The notes: generated by a model not told the origin, from the sequence alone. A stretch of DNA of 64,000 nt from Mesorhizobium sp. WSM4313 (GCF_002294725.1 NZ_NSFT01000001.1:248001-312000); one strand, 5' to 3'. Numbered from the stretch's first letter, positions 27,863-37,166 are shown. Numbers and translations are program-made.

Positions 27863-28066
27863 GGTTCTTCTCTGTGTTGGCGTGAATCGTGCCCACCTTC
27901 CGCCGATTTTGCCGGGCGGGCAAGACTGGGGGCGTCCCGGCACATCGGCCTGTCGTCAGCGACAATGCGCCGTATCATTTGGCGTATACTATTTGCCAAT
28001 AATCTGGCCATGGTCACAGGACTATCCTGTACCGGCCGAAATCGAACCGATGCCTGAACCCGTGCA

Positions 28067-28750
28067 ATGACCACCGTCAGCGACCGCGCCCGCTTTCTGA
28101 TCATCGACGACCACCCGCTGTTCCGCGAGGCGCTGCACAGTGCCGTGCAGATGGCCTATCCGGACGTCGACACGGTCGAGGCGCGTTCGATCGCGGAAGC
28201 GATCGAGCTCCTCGCCGATGCCAAGCCGTTCGACCTCGCGCTGCTCGATCTCAGCATGCCCGACGTGCATGGCTTCGAGGGCCTGCTGCAGCTCAGGACC
28301 CGCTATCCGCGGCTGCCGGTGGTGATCGTGTCGGGCTATGAGGAGCCGAAAATCATCTCCGAGGCGCTGTCCTATGGCGCGGCCGGCTTCATCCCGAAAT
28401 CGGCCCGGAAGAGCGATCTCGCCGCTGCCATCCGCTCGGTGATGGATGGCGCTGTCTACGTGCCGGAAAATTATGAGAGCCAGCCGCCGGAGCCCGACAG
28501 CACCGACCGCGCCGACATGGTGCAGCGTCTGGCCAAGCTGACGCCGCAGCAGCTGAGGGTCCTGCAGATGCTGCGCCAGGGCATGCTCAACAAGCAGATC
28601 GCCTACGAGCTGCAGGTGGGCGAAACCACGGTGAAGGCGCATGTCTCGGAGATTTTGCGCAAGCTCAACGTCTACAGCCGCACGCAAGCGGTGATCGAGG
28701 TGTCGAAGCTCGACAATGCGGAACTGTTTCGGGATCAGGCGGGATTTTGA
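28067..28750 (+). CDS. LuxR/FixJ-type response regulator
   Basis: This 227-residue response regulator has a receiver domain (acidic pair D14-D15, phospho-acceptor D61 in LALLDLSMPD, Lys in FIPKSA), a Pro-rich linker near residue 145, and a C-terminal LuxR helix-turn-helix (KLTPQQLRVLQMLRQGMLNK, then QIAYELQVGETTVKAHVSEI). It should activate transcription after phosphorylation. The gene ends ten bases from the end of the hybrid kinase gene, tail to tail, which makes that kinase the likeliest partner. Confidence 0.88.
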   Translation: MTTVSDRARFLIIDDHPLFREALHSAVQMAYPDVDTVEARSIAEAIELLADAKPFDLALLDLSMPDVHGFEGLLQLRTRYPRLPVVIVSGYEEPKIISEALSYGAAGFIPKSARKSDLAAAIRSVMDGAVYVPENYESQPPEPDSTDRADMVQRLAKLTPQQLRVLQMLRQGMLNKQIAYELQVGETTVKAHVSEILRKLNVYSRTQAVIEVSKLDNAELFRDQAGF

Positions 28751-28760
28751 GGCGGTATTT

Positions 28761-30098
28761 CTAAGCCAGCAAATGCGCCAGCAGCGCGCGTAGTTGCGCC
28801 GGCTTCAGCGGCTTGCGCATCAGCTCTATGCCGGCGGCGCGGGCGGCTTTGGCGACGGGTTCGGAGCCGTCGGCGGTGACGATCAGCGCCGGCACGGTCC
28901 GGCCGAGATAGTCGCGCACTTCGGCTATCGTTGACGTGCCGAGGTCGCCGCCGTCGAGATGCTGGTCGGCGATGATGATGTCGGGCACCCAAGCGGTGTC
29001 GCCGAGCAGGTCGAGCGCATCGTCGGTCGAGGTCGCGGCGCGCACCAGGCATTGCCAGCGCTCGAGCAGCGAGGTCATTGCCGAGAGCACGTCGGCGTCG
29101 TTCTCGACCAGGAGCACCTTGGTGCCGAACAGGCCGTAGCCGCGCGGCCGCTCCATGTCGGCGGCGGCCATCGCCGGTTCGGCCGCGGCCATGCCGACCG
29201 GCACGTCGATATGGAAGATGGTGCCGCGCCCGACCTTGGAGGAAAAGGTCACCGGGTGGCCGAGGGCGGCCGCCATGCGGCGCACTATCGCGAGGCCGAG
29301 CCCGAGCCCGCCGGCGAGCCCGGCGTCGGCAAGTGTGGACGTGCCGCGGTGGAATTCCTCGAACACCGCCTCGCGCTGGTCCTCGGGGATGCCGCAGCCA
29401 GTGTCGGCGACGTCGATGCGGATGGTGTCGCCGCGATGTCTTGTGCCGACCAGCACACCGCCGGAGCGGGTGTAGCGCAGCGCGTTGGAGAGGATGTTCT
29501 GCAGGATACGCCTGAGCAGCGTGCGGTCGGAACGCACCGCGACATTGACGGGCCGGAATTTAAGCGACAGGCCTTTCTTTTCCGCCCCGGGAAGAAAGTC
29601 CGAGCGCAGCGAGGAGAACAGCGCTTCCAGGCTGACGTCGCCGATCTCGGGCTGCACCACGCCGGCGTCGAGCTTGGAGATGTCGAGCAGCGTGCGCAGC
29701 AGGTCTTCCATCGTCTCCAGCGAGCGCTCGACCTGGCGCACCAGCTTCCTGCCTTCATCGCTGGCCTGGACCTCTGCCAGCGCCGAGACCGACAGATGCG
29801 CGGCATTCAGCGGCTGCAGCACATCGTGGCTGGCTGCGGCCAGGAACCTGGTCTTGGAGAGGTTCGCCAGCTCGGCGCTCTCCTTCGCCGCGCTGAGGTC
29901 TATGTTCGACTGCTCGAGCCGGCGCAGCGTCGCGTGCAGTTCCTCGGTGCGGTTGCGCACCCGGTTTTCCAGCGAGATCGCGGTCTGGAACAGCGAGAAG
30001 GCGTTGCCCTGCTGGTCCATCGAGCGCTCGACGCGGCTGACCAGCGCGGCGTTGATCTTCTTCAGCTTTTCGAGGTCGTCGATGTCGCGAAGCGGCAT
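28761..30098 (-). CDS. Soluble hybrid histidine kinase / receiver (NahK-like)
   Basis: This 445-residue kinase has no membrane helix. Residues 1-85 are a coiled-coil region, the H-box is FLAAASHDVLQPLNAAHL with H91, and the ATPase domain carries NILSNALRYT, DTGCGIP and GLGLGLAIVRRM. A C-terminal receiver has its phospho-acceptor at D378 (IIIADQHLDG). This layout, together with a FIST gene directly upstream, resembles the Pseudomonas NosP-NahK pair. The FIST stop is six bases before this start, so the two are co-translated. The kinase presumably receives its input from the FIST protein instead of a sensor domain of its own. Confidence 0.85.
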   Translation of the reverse strand: MPLRDIDDLEKLKKINAALVSRVERSMDQQGNAFSLFQTAISLENRVRNRTEELHATLRRLEQSNIDLSAAKESAELANLSKTRFLAAASHDVLQPLNAAHLSVSALAEVQASDEGRKLVRQVERSLETMEDLLRTLLDISKLDAGVVQPEIGDVSLEALFSSLRSDFLPGAEKKGLSLKFRPVNVAVRSDRTLLRRILQNILSNALRYTRSGGVLVGTRHRGDTIRIDVADTGCGIPEDQREAVFEEFHRGTSTLADAGLAGGLGLGLAIVRRMAAALGHPVTFSSKVGRGTIFHIDVPVGMAAAEPAMAAADMERPRGYGLFGTKVLLVENDADVLSAMTSLLERWQCLVRAATSTDDALDLLGDTAWVPDIIIADQHLDGGDLGTSTIAEVRDYLGRTVPALIVTADGSEPVAKAARAAGIELMRKPLKPAQLRALLAHLLA

Positions 30099-30104
30099 CG
30101 GCGC

Positions 30105-31289
30105 TCACTCGGCCGCCTGGCGCTCGCCGAAGGCGATGCCGGTAAAGGTCTGGTTGAGGTGCATCGAGCGATACTGCTCGCCATAGGTGCCGAAGCCGAT
30201 CACCTTATTGGTCCGATAGAGCTCGGAGATATCGCGAAAAACCTGGCGGTTGCGCGCGTCGAGCCGGCGCAGCACGCAGTCGAAACCGAGGATCATGTCG
30301 ATGCCGCCAAGCCGATGCTCGACGTCCTGGAGAGCGGTGCGCGTCGCTTCGACCATGTTCTTGGGCTGAGCTATGGAAAGCACCACGCCGTCGTCGATGG
30401 CGCAGAAAAAGGACAGCGAGCCGTCTGGATGCATGCGCTGGATCGAGCGGCAATAATATTCGCCGCCGACCTTCACCACCACGGGGTGCGAGGCAAAACT
30501 CAGCGGCGTCAGCGTCTGCGGGACGATGCCGACGGAGGCGGCATATTCTTCCGCTGCGTTGGTGGCATTGAACTCGCGCACGACACGATGGTCCGGGTCG
30601 GACGCCGTCACCACCAGCTTCTCGTCGGTCGGAATGAAATTATCGGTCTTGAAGACGTGGAAAGGGATCTCGGTCGCGACCAGCACGACGATGGCGCTGT
30701 CGGACGCGACCGTGCCGTTGGCGATCAGCCTGGTCGTCTCGAATTTCAGGTCGTCGCCGGCCGAGCCGCCAATCAGCGGAATGTCGTCCAGTCCCCAGTG
30801 GATGGCCGAGGTCACCGCTTCCTCCGCATAGGACAGTCCGTCGATGAAGCAGAGCGCGAATATGTTCTTGGCCCGGTCCTGGCCGGCGCGTCCGCGCAGC
30901 AGGCGCCGCAGCGAGGCGACCTCGCCGGTGATCCGGTCCATGCCCGACGAGGAGAGGTTCTCGACCATGGTGGCGACGGTCGAAAACGATGCCGACGGCA
31001 GAAGCAGGGCAAGGACATGTCCTTCCTCCAGCCCCTGCGGCGTGATCTCGCCGGCGGTCGAGCAGCCGGCATAGGCAAGCGACGGCGCGTGTGCCTTCAA
31101 CGCCTGCGCGAGCGCTGCCGCGTCGACCAGGCTCTGGGAGAAGAACAAAAGCGCGAAGCCGGCGTCGACGATTGCGGCTTCGGCCGCGATGGCCCGAGCA
31201 AAAACATTCGGGTCGGGCTCATCCGTGGTGAGCGCCGAAAGGCCCGATGCGTAGCGTGTGCTAGAACTGGCCAGCCGCCTTCTCCGCAA
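30105..31289 (-). CDS. FIST-domain sensor protein (NosP-like)
   Basis: This protein of about 394 residues has the FIST N domain (residues about 30-220, with YAGCSTAGEITPQGLEEGHV and GGSAGDDLKF) and the FIST C domain (about 220-370, with DGSLSFFCAIDDGVVLSIAQ and ILGFDCVLRR). FIST proteins bind small ligands; NosP of Pseudomonas binds nitric oxide through heme and controls the adjacent kinase. Whether heme binds here cannot be told from the sequence. The start is unusual: TTG at 31289, preceded by GGAGGAAA. No ATG is available before residue 100. Confidence 0.78.
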   Translation of the reverse strand: MRRRRLASSSTRYASGLSALTTDEPDPNVFARAIAAEAAIVDAGFALLFFSQSLVDAAALAQALKAHAPSLAYAGCSTAGEITPQGLEEGHVLALLLPSASFSTVATMVENLSSSGMDRITGEVASLRRLLRGRAGQDRAKNIFALCFIDGLSYAEEAVTSAIHWGLDDIPLIGGSAGDDLKFETTRLIANGTVASDSAIVVLVATEIPFHVFKTDNFIPTDEKLVVTASDPDHRVVREFNATNAAEEYAASVGIVPQTLTPLSFASHPVVVKVGGEYYCRSIQRMHPDGSLSFFCAIDDGVVLSIAQPKNMVEATRTALQDVEHRLGGIDMILGFDCVLRRLDARNRQVFRDISELYRTNKVIGFGTYGEQYRSMHLNQTFTGIAFGERQAAE

Positions 31290-31305
31290 TTTCCTCCAAC
31301 GCTGA

Positions 31306-31332
31306 TTATGCGTGTCTTTTCTTATGCGTGTC
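31306..31332. repeat. Direct repeat of TTATGCGTGTC upstream of the FIST gene
   Basis: TTATGCGTGTC occurs at 31306-31316 and again at 31322-31332, a 16-base period, just upstream of the FIST start at 31289. A GAGGGC-N6-GCCCTC hairpin follows at 31349-31366. The repeat could be an operator, but no factor is known. Confidence 0.4.
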
Positions 31333-31551
31333 AGGCACGCTTCGCGTCGAGGGCATCTTTGCCCTCAATCCCTGATTTGGCAATGGGCCGGGCGGCATGC
31401 TCAACAGCTTGTCGGCCATGACCGAAAGTACAAGGGGCGCAGCGCTGGCAGCACTGTTTTGCCCGTTGTACGGTACGCAAATAGCGCGCTGCCGAAGCAC
31501 AGGCACGGCATCGGCAGGGCGAGGACCAAGGTTAATACCCAGGGAGGCTGC

Positions 31552-32052
31552 ATGTCGGACGTGTCGTTGACTGTGAATGGGAAACGGGTCAGCGGTAGTA
31601 CCGAAGACCGAACGTTGCTGGTGCATTTCCTGCGAGAACATCTCGGCCTCACCGGAACGCATGTCGGCTGCGATACCTCGCAATGCGGCGCCTGCGTCGT
31701 GCATGTCGACGGCCGGGCGGTGAAGTCCTGCACCATGCTCGCCGTTCAGGCTTCGGGCTCGAGCATCGTCACCATCGAAGGGCTGGCCGACGGTGCCGAG
31801 CTGCATCCGGTTCAGGCCGCGTTCAAGGAGCATCACGGGCTGCAATGCGGCTTCTGCACGCCGGGCATGATCATGGCCGCGACCGATATGATCGCGCGCC
31901 ACCCGCAAGGCCTCGACGAAGCGATCGTGCGCGCCGAGCTCGACGGCAATATCTGCCGCTGCACGGGCTACCACAACATCGTGAAGGCGATCCTCGCCGC
32001 ATCGGCGGCGATGTCGAAGGGCGCCAAGGGCAAGGCGAAGCAGGCAGCGTGA
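31552..32052 (+). CDS. coxS: Molybdenum hydroxylase small subunit, two [2Fe-2S] clusters (CoxS type)
   Basis: This 166-residue protein starts [10 protein letters not shown]. It carries the plant-type ferredoxin cysteines [16 protein letters not shown], with a fourth Cys in KSC, and the second cluster motif CGFCTPGM followed by [12 protein letters not shown]. It carries electrons from the molybdenum site to the flavin subunit. AGGGAGG precedes the ATG. Order S-L-M, with coxL and coxM next on the strand, is the order reported for form II CO dehydrogenase-like operons. A heptamer-repeat hairpin fills the gap to coxL. Confidence 0.9.
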   Translation: MSDVSLTVNGKRVSGSTEDRTLLVHFLREHLGLTGTHVGCDTSQCGACVVHVDGRAVKSCTMLAVQASGSSIVTIEGLADGAELHPVQAAFKEHHGLQCGFCTPGMIMAATDMIARHPQGLDEAIVRAELDGNICRCTGYHNIVKAILAASAAMSKGAKGKAKQAA

Positions 32053-32059
32053 GATGAGT

Positions 32060-32158
32060 GAGTAGTGAGTGGCGAATAGTGAGTAGCGAATGGTCGGCGT
32101 CTCTGTGACCGACCCGTACTCCAATCTTTTCCTACTCACTATTCGCTACTCACTACTC
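32060..32158. repeat. Heptamer-repeat hairpin between coxS and coxL
   Basis: Arms of 27 bases (32060-32086 and 32132-32158) are reverse complements with one mismatch. Each arm is built of 7-base units such as TAGTGAG, TGGCGAA and TAGCGAA. The 45-base loop carries a smaller stem (GGTCGG with CCGACC). The whole structure lies inside the presumed coxSLM transcript, just before the coxL ribosome-binding site GGAGGAA at 32170. Confidence 0.8.
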
Positions 32159-32184
32159 CCCTAAATTCCGGAGGAATTTCCGCA

Positions 32185-34530
32185 ATGGGTATCGAAGGCG
32201 TCGGCGCCCGCGTGGCGCGCAAGGAAGACAAGAGGTTCATCACCGGCGGCGGCCGCTATGTCGACGACATGGTGGTCCCCGGGATGAAGCATGCGGTATT
32301 CGTGCGCAGCCCGCACGCGCATGCGCAGATCAAGAAAATCGACGTTAAGAAGGCGCAGGCCATGCCGGGCGTCGTCGGCGTCCTGACGGGCAAGGAGCTC
32401 AAGGCCGACGGCATCGGCAATCTGATCTGCGGCTGGATGATCCATTCCAAGGACGGAACGCCGATGAAGATGGGCGCGTGGTCGCCGCTCGCTGTCGACA
32501 AGGTGCGCTATGTCGGCGACGCCGTGGTGGTCGTCGTCGCCGAAACCAAGGGCCAGGCGCGCGATGCGGCCGAAGCGGTCGAGATCACCTATAAGGAACT
32601 GAAGGCCGTGGTCGATGCCACGAAGGCGATCCAACCCGGCGCGCCGCAGATCCATGCCGAGGCCGAGAACAATCTGATCTTCGACTGGGAGCTCGGCGAC
32701 GCTAAGGCGACCGACGCGGCGATCAAGTCCGCGGCCCATGTCACGCGCATGAAGATCGTCAACAACCGGCTGGTGCCGAATGCGATGGAGCCGCGCGCGG
32801 CGCTCGGGCACTACGACAAAGCGGAAGACCACTATACCTGCTGGACGACGTCGCAAAACCCGCATGTCGCGCGACTGGTGATGAGCGCCTTCTACAATGT
32901 CGCGCCGGAAAACAAGCTGCGCGTGATCGCGCCCGATGTCGGCGGCGGCTTCGGCTCCAAGATCTACATCTATCCGGAAGAGATCGTCTGCCTGTGGGCA
33001 TCGAAGAAGACCGGCGTTCCCGTGAAATGGGTGGCCGACCGCACCGAGAGCTTCCTGTCGGACGCGCATGGCCGCGACCATGTCTCGACGGTAGAAATGG
33101 CCTTCGACAAGGACAACCGCATCACCGCCCTCAAGGTCGATACGATAGCCAATCTCGGCGCCTATATGTCGCTGTTCTCGTCCTGCGTGCCGACCTATCT
33201 CTACGCGACGCTGCTGTCGGGCCAGTACAACATCCCGGCGATCCACGCCAATGTGCGCGCCGTCTACACCAACACGGCGCCCGTCGATGCCTATCGCGGG
33301 GCAGGGCGGCCGGAGGCCACCTATGTGCTCGAGCGCACGATGGAGACCGCGGCGCGCGAGCTCGGCGTGTCGCCGGCGGAACTCCGACGCCGCAACTTCA
33401 TCACGTCCTTCCCGCACCAGACGCCGGTGATCATGAACTATGACGCCGGCGATTATAACGCTTCGCTCGATGCGGCGATGAAAGCCGCCGACTATGCCGG
33501 CTTCACCAAGCGCCGCGCCGACGCCGCCAACCGGGGCAAGCTGCGCGGCATCGGCATGAGCTGCTATATCGAGGCCTGCGGCCTGGCGCCGTCATCGGCG
33601 GTCGGCTCGCTCGGCGCCGGCGTCGGCCTCTGGGAATCGGCGGAGGTGCGCGTCAATGCCGCCGGCACGATCGAGGTGCTCACCGGCTCGCACAGCCATG
33701 GCCAGGGCCATGAGACGACATTCGCGCAACTGGTCACCCAGCGCTTCGGCGTGCCGATCGACTCCGTCTCGATCGTGCATGGCGACACGGACAAGGTGCA
33801 GATGGGCATGGGCACCTACGGCTCGCGTTCCGGCGCCGTCGGCATGTCGGCCATCGTCAAGGCGCTCGACAAGGTCGAGGCCAAGGCCAAGAAGATCGCC
33901 GCGCATCTGCTGGAGGCGGACGAGGGCGACATCGTCATCGAGAATGGCGAGGTCAAGGTCGCGGGCACCGACAAGAGCCTGCCCTGGTTCCAGGTGGCGC
34001 TTGCCTCCTACACCGCCCACAATTTGCCGGCGGGCATGGAGCCCGGGCTAAAGGAGACGGCCTTCTACGATCCGTCCAACTTCACCTTCCCGGCCGGCTG
34101 CTACATCTGCGAGGTCGAGATCGATCCGGAAACCGGTATGACGGAGATCATCCAGTTCGTCGCGGCCGACGATTTCGGCAACATCATCAATCCGATGATC
34201 GTCGAAGGGCAGGTGCATGGCGGCATCGCTCAGGGCGTCGGCCAGGCGTTGCTGGAAGGCGCGCATTACGACGCCAGCGGCCAACTCCTGACGGCAAGCT
34301 ACATGGACTACACCATGCCGCGCGCGGCCGACCTGCCGTCCTTCAAGGTCTCGACGTCGAACACGCCATGCCCGGGCAATCCGCTCGGCGTCAAAGGCTG
34401 CGGCGAGGCCGGCGCCATCGGTTCGCCGCCGGCGGTCATCAACGCCATCACGGATGCGCTCGGCGTCGTCGACATCGCCATGCCGGCGTCGCCCGCCACG
34501 GTTTGGTCGGCCATTCGGGCGAAGCATTGA
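32185..34530 (+). CDS. coxL: Molybdopterin-binding large subunit, form II CO dehydrogenase-like (CoxL type)
   Basis: This 781-residue xanthine dehydrogenase-family catalytic subunit starts [20 protein letters not shown]. It carries AYRGAGR at residues 369-375, the motif of form II (putative) CO dehydrogenases; true form I enzymes have AYxCSFR there. Other cofactor-site blocks are DVGGGFGSK and [14 protein letters not shown], the latter with the conserved active-site glutamate. The substrate of form II enzymes is not settled: CO oxidation has been claimed, and other small molecules are possible. CGGAGGAATTTCCGCA precedes the ATG. Confidence 0.88.
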   Translation: MGIEGVGARVARKEDKRFITGGGRYVDDMVVPGMKHAVFVRSPHAHAQIKKIDVKKAQAMPGVVGVLTGKELKADGIGNLICGWMIHSKDGTPMKMGAWSPLAVDKVRYVGDAVVVVVAETKGQARDAAEAVEITYKELKAVVDATKAIQPGAPQIHAEAENNLIFDWELGDAKATDAAIKSAAHVTRMKIVNNRLVPNAMEPRAALGHYDKAEDHYTCWTTSQNPHVARLVMSAFYNVAPENKLRVIAPDVGGGFGSKIYIYPEEIVCLWASKKTGVPVKWVADRTESFLSDAHGRDHVSTVEMAFDKDNRITALKVDTIANLGAYMSLFSSCVPTYLYATLLSGQYNIPAIHANVRAVYTNTAPVDAYRGAGRPEATYVLERTMETAARELGVSPAELRRRNFITSFPHQTPVIMNYDAGDYNASLDAAMKAADYAGFTKRRADAANRGKLRGIGMSCYIEACGLAPSSAVGSLGAGVGLWESAEVRVNAAGTIEVLTGSHSHGQGHETTFAQLVTQRFGVPIDSVSIVHGDTDKVQMGMGTYGSRSGAVGMSAIVKALDKVEAKAKKIAAHLLEADEGDIVIENGEVKVAGTDKSLPWFQVALASYTAHNLPAGMEPGLKETAFYDPSNFTFPAGCYICEVEIDPETGMTEIIQFVAADDFGNIINPMIVEGQVHGGIAQGVGQALLEGAHYDASGQLLTASYMDYTMPRAADLPSFKVSTSNTPCPGNPLGVKGCGEAGAIGSPPAVINAITDALGVVDIAMPASPATVWSAIRAKH

Positions 34531-34540
34531 AAAGCGAATA

Positions 34541-34624
34541 GCGAATAGGGAGTAGCGAACAGGGAAGAGGAGAGCGATGCGGCGAATAAGTAATCCTACT
34601 CGCTATTCGCTACTCCCTATTCGC
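34541..34624. repeat. Heptamer-repeat hairpin between coxL and coxM
   Basis: Arms of 19 bases (34541-34559 and 34606-34624) are exact reverse complements, flanked by further imperfect pairing (AAAAGCGAATAG at 34530). Units of seven bases are visible in the left arm: AGCGAAT, AGCGAAT, AGGGAGT, AGCGAAC, AGGGAAG. The family is the same as the element between coxS and coxL, but the copy is not identical. Confidence 0.8.
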
Positions 34625-34650
34625 TTTTTCCCCGAAGGGAGAAAAGAGAC

Positions 34651-35448
34651 ATGTATTCCGTCAACTACCATCGCGCTTCCTCCGTCGCCGACGCCGCAAG
34701 GCTGCTGAAGAACGGCGACGCCAAGCTGCTCTCCGGCGGCATGACGCTGATCCCGGCGATGAAGACGCGGCTCGCGGCACCGTCGGACCTCGTCGACGTC
34801 TCGCGGCTGAAGGACCTGCAGGGCATCAAGGTGTCCGGCAAGGCCGTGACCATAGGTGCCGCGACGACGCATTACGACGTCTCCACCGACGAGAAGCTGA
34901 GGAAGGCCTGCCCGGCGCTTGCACATATGGCATCGCTGATCGGCGACCCGGCGGTGCGTTACAAGGGCACGATCGGCGGCTCGATCGCCAACAACGATCC
35001 GGCGGCCGACTATCCGGCGGCATTGCTGGCGCTGGGCGCGACGATCGTCACCAACAAGCGCGAGATCGCGGCGGACAAGTTCTTCAAGGGCCTGTTCGAG
35101 ACAGCGCTGAAGGACGGCGAGATCGTCACGGCGGTGAGCTTTACCGCTCCCGCCAAGGCGGCCTACCAGAAATTCCGCAACCCGGCTTCGCGCTACGCCA
35201 TCGTCGGCGTGTTCGTGACCAAGGGCAAGGACGGGGTGAGGGCGGCAGTGACAGGCGCCGGCGAGGACGGCGTCTTCCGCTCCAAGGAAATCGAGGCAGC
35301 GCTGGCGAAGAATTTCGATGTCGCGGCGCTCGGCAACCTCAAAGTGTCGGCAAAGGGGCTGATGAGCGATATCCATGCTTCCGCCGATTACCGCGCCAAT
35401 TTGATCGCGGTGATGGCCAAGCGCGCCGTGGCCGCAGCCAACGCCTGA
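34651..35448 (+). CDS. coxM: FAD-binding medium subunit of the molybdenum hydroxylase (CoxM type)
   Basis: This 265-residue flavin subunit has the two FAD-site motifs of the family, KLLSGGMTLIPAMKTRL near residue 29 and TIGGSIANNDPAADYP near residue 108. It passes electrons from the iron-sulfur subunit to the respiratory chain or another acceptor. The ATG has GAAGGGAGAAAAGAG upstream. It is the last gene of the coxSLM group; a strong intrinsic terminator lies just after it. No coxD/E/F/G maturation genes are next to it, which is less than a complete cox cluster. Confidence 0.88.
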   Translation: MYSVNYHRASSVADAARLLKNGDAKLLSGGMTLIPAMKTRLAAPSDLVDVSRLKDLQGIKVSGKAVTIGAATTHYDVSTDEKLRKACPALAHMASLIGDPAVRYKGTIGGSIANNDPAADYPAALLALGATIVTNKREIAADKFFKGLFETALKDGEIVTAVSFTAPAKAAYQKFRNPASRYAIVGVFVTKGKDGVRAAVTGAGEDGVFRSKEIEAALAKNFDVAALGNLKVSAKGLMSDIHASADYRANLIAVMAKRAVAAANA

Positions 35449-35465
35449 ACGGCGACGCCATGCAT

Positions 35466-35498
35466 GAAAGAAGGGGCCTCGCGGCCCCTTTTTCTTTC
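35466..35498 (+). terminator. Intrinsic terminator after coxM
   Basis: AAGGGGCC (35471-35478), loop TCGC and GGCCCCTT (35483-35490) are followed by a T-rich TTTCTTTC tract, 18 bases after the coxM stop. Confidence 0.85.
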
Positions 35499-35654
35499 GC
35501 TGCGGCAACGGTTTAGGCGCAAACGCCTGTCGAATTGCGGCTTCGCACTTGCACAAAGTTATCCCGCACTGCAAAATAAATCCGGCGGGAATACCAGATG
35601 GTCCAGGCTGCGGGCAATGTTTCGCATGCGGACCTCGAGTCGCGAAGGCACGGT

Positions 35655-36677
35655 ATGACCGACATCTCCGCAGCGTCCGTTGTCCTGCCGCGGGCCGCGA
35701 CCGACAGGGAAGCCAGAGCAAGACTGGCCTATCTCGACGGTTGGCGAGGCTTGTCGATCGCCATGGTGCTGGTCGGCCATTTCTTTCCGGTCCCAGGGCT
35801 CAATCTCGGCGTGCTCGGCGTCGAGTTCTTCTTCGTGCTGAGTGGCCGGCTGATGGGCGAAATCCTGTTCATCGAGCGCTTTCCGCTGAAGAAATTCTTC
35901 AAGCGCCGCTTCTCGCGCATCTATCCAGCGCTGCTAATGTTCGTGATTGCCGCCATGATCGGCCTGACCGGAACCTTCATCGCCTTCAAGTGGAAAGCGG
36001 CGCTGACGGCGCTGACCTTCACCTATAATTACGCCGGCGTCCTGATCACCCGCGCCGGCGCGCTCGACCACATCTGGTCGCTCTGCGTCGAGGAGCATTC
36101 CTATATCCTGCTGGCGCTGATCAGCGTGGTGGTTACCGGTCGGGCGAATGTCGTGCGGCTGCTGGTGGTGCTGGCGCTGCTGGCAATGACCAACGGCGCT
36201 ATTTCGTACGGCATTCTCGGCATGGGCTATGAGACCAGTTACTGGCGGAGCGACGTGCATATCGCCTCGATCCTGCTGTCGGCGGCGATCTGCCTGCTCA
36301 AGGCCGACGGGCGCCTGCCGGCTTTCCTGCAAAACCAACATGTGGCGCTTGCGGCGGCGGTTGGCGGCGTGTTGCTGTTCCTCGATCCGGTGCCGACCAC
36401 GATCCATTATCTTGTCGGCGTGCCGCTGCTGGCGCTCGCCGTCAACACGCTCGACTTCGCGGGCGGCTACCTGACGGGGCCGTTGTCGTCGCGGCCGATG
36501 GTGATGCTGGGGCTCTGGTCCTATTCGCTTTATCTCTGGCAGCAGCCTTTCTACAAATTCGTCGATGAGCGCGGCAGCGCGACAATCCCGATGCTGGCGG
36601 CCGTGTTCGCCTGCGCGCTCGCGAGCTACTACATGGTCGAGAAACCCGCCCGCGGCTGGCTCAACCGAAACTGGTGA
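35655..36677 (+). CDS. Acyltransferase 3 family membrane protein (OafA/YrhL type)
   Basis: This 340-residue protein has about ten membrane segments. It begins with the family signature RLAYLDGWRGLSIAMVLVGH (about residues 25-44), which holds the conserved Arg and His, followed by VEFFFVLSGRLMGEI and RRFSRIYPALL. Such enzymes O-acetylate or otherwise acylate polysaccharides, lipids or glycans at the inner membrane. A weak GAAGG precedes the ATG at 35655; in-frame codons continue upstream to 35598. Its substrate is unknown, and no polysaccharide cluster is adjacent. It meets the SRPBCC gene tail to tail with no gap. Confidence 0.85.
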   Translation: MTDISAASVVLPRAATDREARARLAYLDGWRGLSIAMVLVGHFFPVPGLNLGVLGVEFFFVLSGRLMGEILFIERFPLKKFFKRRFSRIYPALLMFVIAAMIGLTGTFIAFKWKAALTALTFTYNYAGVLITRAGALDHIWSLCVEEHSYILLALISVVVTGRANVVRLLVVLALLAMTNGAISYGILGMGYETSYWRSDVHIASILLSAAICLLKADGRLPAFLQNQHVALAAAVGGVLLFLDPVPTTIHYLVGVPLLALAVNTLDFAGGYLTGPLSSRPMVMLGLWSYSLYLWQQPFYKFVDERGSATIPMLAAVFACALASYYMVEKPARGWLNRNW

Positions 36678-37166
36678 TCAAGCAGGTTTCGTCGCTCGTT
36701 GCGCGGCGAGGTAGCGGCGGAGCCCGGCTTCGCCGCGCGGCGTGGTCCAGCGATGGTTCCAGGCGAAGGCTGATCTCAGAATCGGCGCCAGAAGTTTGAG
36801 GATCGGCCTCTCGACCGTGACCTGCCAAACCAGATCGACATGGGTGCCTGCTCCGGACGGCGACAGCTCCGCCCGCCACAGGCCGTCGAAATCGCCGAAG
36901 GTCTTCACCACCACCAGCCGGCCGGGGTCGAGCTCGGCGGCCTCGATGATGAAGTTCAGCTCATAGGGCAGGGCGCCGCGCGCTCTCGCTTTGGCGCGCG
37001 CACCGACGACGCCCTTGCCCTTCCTGTCGAGCGGCTCGATCTCCTTGTAGGCATCGCCCCACCAGAGCGGCAGAAGCTGGGCGTCCGACAGCACGTCCCA
37101 AACTTCCTGCGGCGTGCCTTCAGGGATGTCCCAGCTTTCGTCGAAGCGGAAGACATTGCTCGCCAT
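36678..37166 (-). CDS. SRPBCC-family protein (polyketide cyclase/START-like)
   Basis: This 162-residue START-like ligand-binding protein opens with [20 protein letters not shown], typical of the family, then [18 protein letters not shown] and a long C-terminal helix ([18 protein letters not shown]). No catalytic role can be assigned. The ATG at 37166 is preceded by GGGGGCG; an in-frame start at 37196 would add ten residues. It stands apart from the AHSA1-type proteins at 38.7-39.4 kb and is not closely similar to them. Confidence 0.75.
   Translation of the reverse strand: MASNVFRFDESWDIPEGTPQEVWDVLSDAQLLPLWWGDAYKEIEPLDRKGKGVVGARAKARARGALPYELNFIIEAAELDPGRLVVVKTFGDFDGLWRAELSPSGAGTHVDLVWQVTVERPILKLLAPILRSAFAWNHRWTTPRGEAGLRRYLAAQRATKPA

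Noticed and set aside
28959..31421. Open frame of 820 codons antisense to the kinase and FIST genes
   Set aside because: No recognisable domain, and composition typical of a shadow frame; the two minus-strand proteins have complete domain sets.
32053..32184. CRISPR-like array in the cox gaps
   Set aside because: The repeats are contiguous 7-base units in inverted arms with no spacers, so this is not CRISPR.
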